Part shown: positions 45,939-51,618 of the stretch, one piece after another
How the letters are laid out: each line of letters starts with the position of its first letter
How positions within the stretch are numbered: position 1 is the first letter of the stretch
Position numbers and translations under genes: made by a program
Assembly (NCBI GenBank): GCA_002390455.1
Contig: DGPN01000063.1
Coordinates: forward strand, 1 to 51,618
DNA length: 51,618 nucleotides
Direction of reading: 5' to 3'
Source: Flavobacteriaceae bacterium UBA4439
GTDB taxonomy: Bacteria; Bacteroidota; Bacteroidia; Flavobacteriales; Flavobacteriaceae
Notes under the pieces: model-generated
What the model was told of the DNA's origin: nothing
What the model saw: the letters and a program-made list of their open reading frames with translations, nothing else
The model's database searches: none

Positions 45939-47879
45939 ATGAGCGAATCCAATAAAAATCCTGAATATTCAGCGGATAGTATTCAAGCCCTCGAGGGCAT
46001 GGAACACGTAAGAATGCGTCCTTCTATGTACATTGGAGATATAGGGGTCAGAGGACTCCATCATCTGGTGTATGAAGTTGTAGACAACTCCATAGATGAA
46101 GCCTTAGCGGGTCACTGTGATATTATTACCGTTATCATCAATGAGGACAACTCTATCACCACCGAAGACAATGGTAGAGGAATTCCCATTGGTATGCACA
46201 AAAAAGAAGGAGTTTCTGCATTGGAAGTGGTCATGACCAAAATCGGTGCTGGAGGAAAATTCGATAAGGATTCCTATAAAGTTTCGGGAGGACTTCACGG
46301 TGTTGGAGTTTCCTGTGTCAATGCACTTTCCGAACAACTCAAAGCAACAGTATACCGCGAAGGAAAAATTTGGGAACAAACCTATGAAAGAGGCAAACCC
46401 TTGGGGCCTGTTGAAGCGGTAGGAGATTCGGACAAGAATGGAACAGTAGTTACTTTTAAGCCCGATCCACAAATTTTTCAGCAAGTCCTTGAGTACAACT
46501 ACGATACCTTGGCACAACGGATGCGAGAATTGTCCTTCCTCAATAAGGGCATCAGCATAAAACTAATCGACAAAAGAAGAAAAGACGAAGAAGGGAATAT
46601 TATTCAAGAAACCTTTTATTCCGATGAGGGACTTAAAGAATACATTCGATTCCTGGACAGCAATAGAGAGTCTATTATTCAGGAAGTGATCTCTATGGAG
46701 GGAGAAAAGAATGGGATACCCGTTGAGGTTGCCATGATTTACAATACTTCATTCAACGAAAACTTACATTCCTATGTAAACAATATCAATACCCACGAAG
46801 GGGGAACTCATCTATCGGGTTTCCGAAGAGGATTGACCAGTACTCTAAAAAAATACGCTGACGCATCTGGATTATTGGACAAGCTTAAGTTTGAGATTGC
46901 CGGAGATGACTTTAGAGAAGGTTTGACTGCCATCGTTTCTGTTAAGGTGGGAGAACCCCAGTTTGAAGGACAAACCAAAACCAAGTTAGGAAATCGCGAG
47001 GTCAGTGCGGCTGTATCTCAATCCGTTTCCGAGATGTTGGAAAACTATTTGGAGGAACACCCCAACGATGCTAAAATCATTGTACAAAAGGTTATCCTAG
47101 CAGCTCAGGCCCGCCATGCGGCTCGTAAAGCCAGAGAGATGGTTCAGCGTAAAACTGTAATGACCGGAGGCGGATTGCCCGGTAAATTATCGGACTGCTC
47201 CGAACAAGATCCCTCTTTGTGTGAGGTATTTCTCGTAGAGGGTGACTCTGCAGGGGGAACTGCCAAGCAGGGTAGGGATCGTAATTTTCAGGCCATACTT
47301 CCTCTCAGAGGGAAAATCCTCAACGTGGAAAAAGCCATGCAACACAAGGTTTTTGAAAATGAGGAAATCAGAAACATTTACACCGCCTTGGGCGTTACCA
47401 TTGGAACCGAGGAGGACAGCAAAGCCCTCAATATGGAAAAATTGCGTTATCACAAAATCGTTATCATGTGTGATGCCGATGTTGATGGAAGCCATATATC
47501 TACCCTCATTCTCACCTTCTTCTTTCGTTATATGAAGGAAATGATCGAGTCGGGTTATATCTACATTGCCACTCCACCCTTGTATTTGGTCAAAAAAGGG
47601 GCTAAGAAAAGCTATGCTTGGGACGACGATCAGCGTGACCGATTACAACAAGAATTTGGTGCGGGATCCAGTGTTCAACGCTACAAAGGTTTGGGTGAAA
47701 TGAACGCAGAACAGTTGTGGGATACCACTATGAATCCCGAAATGCGAACGCTCAGACGTGTAACGATCGACAATGGAGGAGAGGCTGATCGAGTTTTTTC
47801 TATGCTGATGGGAGACGAAGTTCCCCCGAGAAGAGAATTCATCGAAAAAAATGCTATCTACGCCAATATTGACGCGTAA
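45939..47879 (+). CDS. gyrB: DNA gyrase subunit B
   Basis: A 646-residue type II topoisomerase subunit. GHKL ATPase domain: 'YEVVDNSIDEALAGHCD', 'TTEDNGRGIPIGMHKKEGV', 'YKVSGGLHGVGVSCVNALS'. Transducer: 'THEGGTHLSGFRRGLT'. TOPRIM: 'LVEGDSAGGTAKQGRDRNFQ' and 'MCDADVDGSHISTL'. C-terminal 'QRYKGLGEMNAEQLWDTTM', diagnostic of GyrB. Together with GyrA it introduces negative supercoils. The length without the ~170-residue insert of enterobacterial GyrB is normal for Bacteroidota. A TATATTTG box at 45893-45900 may be its -7 element. Confidence 0.97.
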   Translation: MSESNKNPEYSADSIQALEGMEHVRMRPSMYIGDIGVRGLHHLVYEVVDNSIDEALAGHCDIITVIINEDNSITTEDNGRGIPIGMHKKEGVSALEVVMTKIGAGGKFDKDSYKVSGGLHGVGVSCVNALSEQLKATVYREGKIWEQTYERGKPLGPVEAVGDSDKNGTVVTFKPDPQIFQQVLEYNYDTLAQRMRELSFLNKGISIKLIDKRRKDEEGNIIQETFYSDEGLKEYIRFLDSNRESIIQEVISMEGEKNGIPVEVAMIYNTSFNENLHSYVNNINTHEGGTHLSGFRRGLTSTLKKYADASGLLDKLKFEIAGDDFREGLTAIVSVKVGEPQFEGQTKTKLGNREVSAAVSQSVSEMLENYLEEHPNDAKIIVQKVILAAQARHAARKAREMVQRKTVMTGGGLPGKLSDCSEQDPSLCEVFLVEGDSAGGTAKQGRDRNFQAILPLRGKILNVEKAMQHKVFENEEIRNIYTALGVTIGTEEDSKALNMEKLRYHKIVIMCDADVDGSHISTLILTFFFRYMKEMIESGYIYIATPPLYLVKKGAKKSYAWDDDQRDRLQQEFGAGSSVQRYKGLGEMNAEQLWDTTMNPEMRTLRRVTIDNGGEADRVFSMLMGDEVPPRREFIEKNAIYANIDA

Positions 47880-47955
47880 ATTTTAGAAATTCAATGATTC
47901 CACTACCGCAAAATCTCTTAATTTTGAGGGATTTTAGAATTTAAACCATTAAAAA

Positions 47956-48891
47956 ATGAAAGTTACCATAGTTGGAGCCGGAAATGTAGGGGCTTCTTGC
48001 GCAGAATACATCGCCATCAAGTCAATTGCCAGCGAAGTCGTATTGTTAGACATCAAAGAGGGATTTGCTGAGGGCAAAGCACTTGATCTTATGCAAACTG
48101 CTACTACTTTAGGTTTTAATTCCCGTATCAAAGGGGTGACCAACGATTATTCAGCGACCAAAGACAGTGACGTGGTCGTGATCACTTCTGGAGTACCGAG
48201 AAAACCCGGCATGACCCGAGAGGAATTGATCGGAATCAATGCTGGAATTGTGCAATCTGTTGCGAGCAGTATCCTAGAACATTCTCCCAACACTGTCATC
48301 GTTGTAGTTTCCAATCCTATGGATACCATGACCTATTTGACACTCAAAGCAACAGGATTACCCAAAAATCGTGTCATCGGAATGGGAGGAGCATTGGACA
48401 GTTCTCGGTTCAAAACCTATCTATCCCTAACTTTGGACAAACCCGCCAACGACATCCAAGGGATGGTCATCGGTGGCCACGGAGATACCACCATGATCCC
48501 GCTTACCCGATTGGCTAGCTATAACGGTACTCCCGTTTCACAGCACCTTACCGATGAAGCGATGGAGCAAGTAGCTGCATCGACTATGGTAGGAGGAGCC
48601 ACCCTTACCAAACTGTTGGGAACTTCGGCTTGGTACGCACCCGGTGCTTCTGTAGCCTATTTGGTTGACAGCATCGTCAACGATCAAAAAAGAATGATTC
48701 CTTGTTCTGTATTACTCGAAGGTGAATACCAACAAGAAGATCTTTGTATTGGAGTTCCCTGTATCATCGGAAGAAATGGATTGGAATCCATCGTGGATGT
48801 TCAACTCAATGCCGAAGAACAAGAAAAATTTAACCAAAGCACTGCAGCGGTTAAAAACATGAACGAAGCACTCAATGATGTATTGAAATAA
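47956..48891 (+). CDS. mdh: Malate dehydrogenase
   Basis: A 311-residue LDH-like malate dehydrogenase of the TCA cycle. NAD motif 'VTIVGAGNVGASCAEY'; acidic residue after the second strand ('VLLDIKEG') favouring NAD; mobile-loop 'GVPRKPGMTREEL', whose Arg pair is the malate signature; 'VVVSNPMDTMTY'; catalytic His in 'VIGGHGDTTMIPL'. It follows gyrB after 76 bases. A TAATTTTG box at 47919-47926 is in the right position for a -7 promoter element, but no good -33 TTG was found. Confidence 0.97.
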   Translation: MKVTIVGAGNVGASCAEYIAIKSIASEVVLLDIKEGFAEGKALDLMQTATTLGFNSRIKGVTNDYSATKDSDVVVITSGVPRKPGMTREELIGINAGIVQSVASSILEHSPNTVIVVVSNPMDTMTYLTLKATGLPKNRVIGMGGALDSSRFKTYLSLTLDKPANDIQGMVIGGHGDTTMIPLTRLASYNGTPVSQHLTDEAMEQVAASTMVGGATLTKLLGTSAWYAPGASVAYLVDSIVNDQKRMIPCSVLLEGEYQQEDLCIGVPCIIGRNGLESIVDVQLNAEEQEKFNQSTAAVKNMNEALNDVLK

Positions 48892-48942
48892 GGCATTTGC
48901 CTAGGCTGCTTATTGATCAAGGGTATAATACGGTCTTATAAG

Positions 48943-48973
48943 TTGCTAAATCATTGCCTAAACTTTATATTTG
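48943..48973 (+). promoter_or_regulatory. Bacteroidota-type promoter for secDF
   Basis: TTG at 48943-48945 and TATATTTG at 48966-48973 match the -33 TTG / -7 TAnnTTTG consensus with a 20-base spacer, 30 bases upstream of the secDF start codon. This is the best promoter match noticed in the window. Confidence 0.5.
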
Positions 48974-49003
48974 CACGCTTATTTAGCGTAAACAAAAACC
49001 AAA

Positions 49004-51618
49004 ATGCAAAATAACGGACTCATAAGACTCTTTGCGATCCTTTTTGGATTGGTGAGTATCTACCAGCTTTCATTTACATTCATTACCAGTCAGAAGGAAT
49101 CTCAAGCCAAGGCATTCGCCACTGCGCAGTATGCAGAAGATGTGGAGGACTACATCGAATTGAGAGACCGCGCTGTGGTCAATTATCTAGATTCTATTGG
49201 CAACGAACCCATTTTTGGGTTCACTTCCTACAACGATGCCAAAGGAAAAGAACTCAACAAAGGATTGGATCTCAAAGGAGGAATCAATGTCATTCTTCAA
49301 ATATCGGTCAAAGACATCCTTAAGGGGTTGGCTGAAAATTCAAAAAACCCTGCCTTTAATCAAGCATTGAATCAAGCAGATGTGTTACAAGCCAGCACCA
49401 ACGATCCTTATATCGAATCGTTTTTCGTTGCTTTTGAGACTGTAAAAGGAGACCAGCAATTGGCTGCTCCCGATATTTTTGCCAATCGGACACTGAGTGA
49501 TGAAATTACCTTTCAGATGACCGATACTGAGGTTCAGCCTATTTTAAGACGTAAGGTTGACGAGTCTATCATTTCTGCTTTTGAAGTATTGAGAAAGCGT
49601 ATTGATAAATTCGGGGTTACCCAACCCAACATCCAAAGACTAGGGACTTCTGGGAGAATTTTGGTTGAACTGCCCGGAGCCAAAGATGTGGACAGGGTCA
49701 AAAACCTATTACAAAGCACAGCCCAACTCGAATTTTGGGAAACTTATAAAAACGACCAGTTGTTCAGCTTTTTATCAGCCGCCAACGACTATCTCAAAAC
49801 GACAGTAGAAAATACCGCCACTGAGCAAGAACAAGCCACTGACGAATCTTCTATAGACGACCTATTGGCTGATGTAGAGGCACAAGACTCTACCGATGTT
49901 ATTGCTGCCAACCCATTATTGGATTTGATCGTAGGACCCGGATTTCAAGGTGGCCCCGTTTTGGCACAGTTTGCTGCCAAAGATGCCGACCTGATTTTGG
50001 GATATTTGGATCAACCCGAAGTGAGAAAACTCTTACCCAGAGATTTGCGATACATTCGCTTTGCTTGGGGAAAACCCGCTGCTGATAGTGAGGTGATCGA
50101 TCTCTATGCTCTTAAATCCAATAGGGATGATCTCGCTCCGTTGAGTGGGGGAGTAGTGGTCGATGCCATGCAAACCTATGATATGATGGGTAACCCTGCG
50201 GTATCCATGCAAATGAATACCCAAGGGGCAAGAACGTGGGAGGCCATGACCGGAAAAGCTTTTCGAGAATCTACCAACATTGCCATCGTCTTAGACGATA
50301 TCGTTTATTCCGCCCCCGGAGTATCTAGTGGAGCCATTTCTGGAGGTCGCTCGGAGATCACTGGAAACTTTAGCCTTAACGAAGCCATTGACTTGGCCAA
50401 CGTACTAAGAGCTGGAAAACTTCCCGCTGCTGCAGAAATCATTCAATCCGAAATCGTTGGTCCCTCTTTGGGTAGAGAAGCCATTCAAAGTGGGGTGTAT
50501 TCCTTTATTATCGCTTTGATATTGGTATTGGTCTGGATGGTATTCTACTATGGTACTGCTGGACTTTTTGCCGACGTCGCTTTGGTACTCAATATCCTTC
50601 TTATTTTTGGAATCCTTGCTGGATTGGGAGCCGTATTGACTTTACCTGGTATTGCTGGTGTCGTATTGACCATAGGTATATCGGTTGATGCCAACGTACT
50701 GATTTTCGAAAGGGTCAGAGAAGAACTCAAAAAAGGTAAAGGGCTGAGAAAAGCCGTTGCCGACGGATTTAACAACGCCTTGTCTTCCATTTTGGATGCC
50801 AACATTACCACAGGATTGACCGCATTAATATTATTTGTCTTTGGAACAGGACCCATCAAAGGTTTTGCTACAACCTTATTGATCGGTATTGCGACTTCGC
50901 TATTTACCGCTATTTTTATTACCCGCTTCTTTATCGATGCGCGAAATGAGAAAGGGAAATCCATAGCCTTTGGAACTCCATTGACTCAATCCTTATTTTC
51001 CAACATCAACATCAGCTTTTTGCAAAAAAGAAAAATCGCCTATGTGGTTTCTGGTGCTGTTTTGGCACTGAGTTTGTTTTCTCTCTCTTTCCAAGGTTTA
51101 AACCAAGGGGTAGATTTTGTTGGGGGACGTTCCTACACAGTTCGATTTGACCAAATCATCAGCCCCTCTGAGATACAATCCAGTTTGGTTCCCACATTGG
51201 GAAGTGCAGAGGTTAAGACTTTTGGTGAAGAAAACCAGTTAAAAATTACTACCAAATACAAAGTCGATGTCGAAGGCTTGGCCGTGGACAACGAGATTCA
51301 AAACATATTATACAACGCATTACAATCCTTTTTACCCGACGGTTTGACCTATGACGCTTTTGTCAATGGAGCCGATGACAAACAGGTAGGGATTATGTCC
51401 TCGATCAAAGTTGGGCCTACCATTGCAGATGATATCAAGAAAAATTCATTCCTGGCCGTCATCGGATCGCTGATCGTGGTGTTTTTATACATACTGTTGC
51501 GATTCAGAAAATGGCAGTTTTCTTTGGGAGCCGTTGCTGCGGTATTCCACGATGTTCTGATCGTTTTGGGAATCTTCTCTTTGACCTATAAGATCATGCC
51601 CTTCAATATGGAAATCAA
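49004..51618 (+). CDS. secDF: Protein translocase SecDF fusion, 3' truncated
   Basis: The frame opens at ATG 49004 ('MQNNGLIRLFAILFG') and runs off the window, 871 codons visible. SecD part: N-terminal membrane span, 'NKGLDLKGGINVILQ', 'EVLRKRIDKFGVTQPNIQ', 'RILVELPGAKDVDRV', 'VYSAPGVSSGAISGG', then the membrane block with 'GISVDANVLIFERVREELKK' and 'FNNALSSILDANITTG'. The SecF part starts near residue 675 ('FLQKRKIAYVVSGAVLALS') with 'GVDFVGGRSYTVRF' and reaches its second membrane span at the window end. SecDF uses proton flow to complete protein export. The fused form is usual in Bacteroidota. Confidence 0.96.
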   Translation, partial: MQNNGLIRLFAILFGLVSIYQLSFTFITSQKESQAKAFATAQYAEDVEDYIELRDRAVVNYLDSIGNEPIFGFTSYNDAKGKELNKGLDLKGGINVILQISVKDILKGLAENSKNPAFNQALNQADVLQASTNDPYIESFFVAFETVKGDQQLAAPDIFANRTLSDEITFQMTDTEVQPILRRKVDESIISAFEVLRKRIDKFGVTQPNIQRLGTSGRILVELPGAKDVDRVKNLLQSTAQLEFWETYKNDQLFSFLSAANDYLKTTVENTATEQEQATDESSIDDLLADVEAQDSTDVIAANPLLDLIVGPGFQGGPVLAQFAAKDADLILGYLDQPEVRKLLPRDLRYIRFAWGKPAADSEVIDLYALKSNRDDLAPLSGGVVVDAMQTYDMMGNPAVSMQMNTQGARTWEAMTGKAFRESTNIAIVLDDIVYSAPGVSSGAISGGRSEITGNFSLNEAIDLANVLRAGKLPAAAEIIQSEIVGPSLGREAIQSGVYSFIIALILVLVWMVFYYGTAGLFADVALVLNILLIFGILAGLGAVLTLPGIAGVVLTIGISVDANVLIFERVREELKKGKGLRKAVADGFNNALSSILDANITTGLTALILFVFGTGPIKGFATTLLIGIATSLFTAIFITRFFIDARNEKGKSIAFGTPLTQSLFSNINISFLQKRKIAYVVSGAVLALSLFSLSFQGLNQGVDFVGGRSYTVRFDQIISPSEIQSSLVPTLGSAEVKTFGEENQLKITTKYKVDVEGLAVDNEIQNILYNALQSFLPDGLTYDAFVNGADDKQVGIMSSIKVGPTIADDIKKNSFLAVIGSLIVVFLYILLRFRKWQFSLGAVAAVFHDVLIVLGIFSLTYKIMPFNMEI

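Noticed and set aside
1..51618. CRISPR arrays, tRNA or rRNA genes, insertion sequences
   Set aside because: No regularly spaced repeats, no tRNA cloverleaf other than the tRNA-like part of tmRNA, and no transposase frames were seen.

Overview
The window looks like a piece of the chromosome of a marine-type member of the Flavobacteriaceae (Bacteroidota). The evidence is a SusC/SusD pair, TonB-dependent receptors with carboxypeptidase-like N-terminal domains, many lipoprotein and Tat signals, a YpdA-type bacillithiol reductase, TAnnTTTG promoter boxes, and a tmRNA whose tag reads GENNYALAA. All identifications come from reading motifs; no database search was run.

Layout. (1) 1-2247: the 3' part of a secreted ClpP-fold protein, then a higBA toxin-antitoxin pair inside a ~1 kb segment bracketed by a near-identical ~36 bp direct repeat. 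(2) 2248-5262, minus strand: a GH2 beta-galactosidase-type enzyme followed by an exported aldose 1-epimerase. (3) 5392-16538, plus strand: a tightly packed nine-gene operon ending in a strong hairpin terminator. It holds a sterol desaturase-like oxygenase, a DUF1080 protein, a Kazal-type lipoprotein, a PSCyt1/DUF1549/DUF1553 ('PSD1') protein, a DUF1501 protein, a DUF2231-cytochrome c-LRR protein, a GH109-like oxidoreductase, a second DUF1080 lipoprotein and a second Gfo/Idh/MocA oxidoreductase. (4) 16746-18245: DoxX and YpdA, divergent. (5) 18747-23544: a second PSD1-DUF1501 pair, this time with a LamG-like insert. (6) 23552-25470, minus strand: a zinc alcohol dehydrogenase, a decayed C-terminal remnant of a GH29 alpha-L-fucosidase, and ssrA (tmRNA). 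(7) 25561-28338, minus strand: a TonB-dependent receptor broken by one in-frame TAA. (8) 29032-35652: SusC, SusD and a parallel beta-helix lipoprotein. (9) 35789-51618: mostly core genes: kdsA, ftsE, a large TPR protein with a coupled beta-barrel protein, an amidohydrolase, asnB, gyrB, mdh and the start of secDF.

How the genes may work together. The accessory half (2.2-35.7 kb) is an unusual glycan-utilisation locus. Besides SusCD, GH2 and a lost GH29, it carries exported Gfo/Idh (GH109-like) oxidoreductases, two DUF1080 ('3-keto-disaccharide hydrolase') proteins and three multi-domain proteins with c-type heme motifs of a kind best known from Planctomycetes. My working hypothesis is an exported oxidative glycoside-processing system: oxidation to a keto-sugar, cleavage by DUF1080 proteins, with heme proteins handling electrons. 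The decayed fucosidase and the broken receptor show that parts of the region are being lost, next to ssrA, a common integration site.
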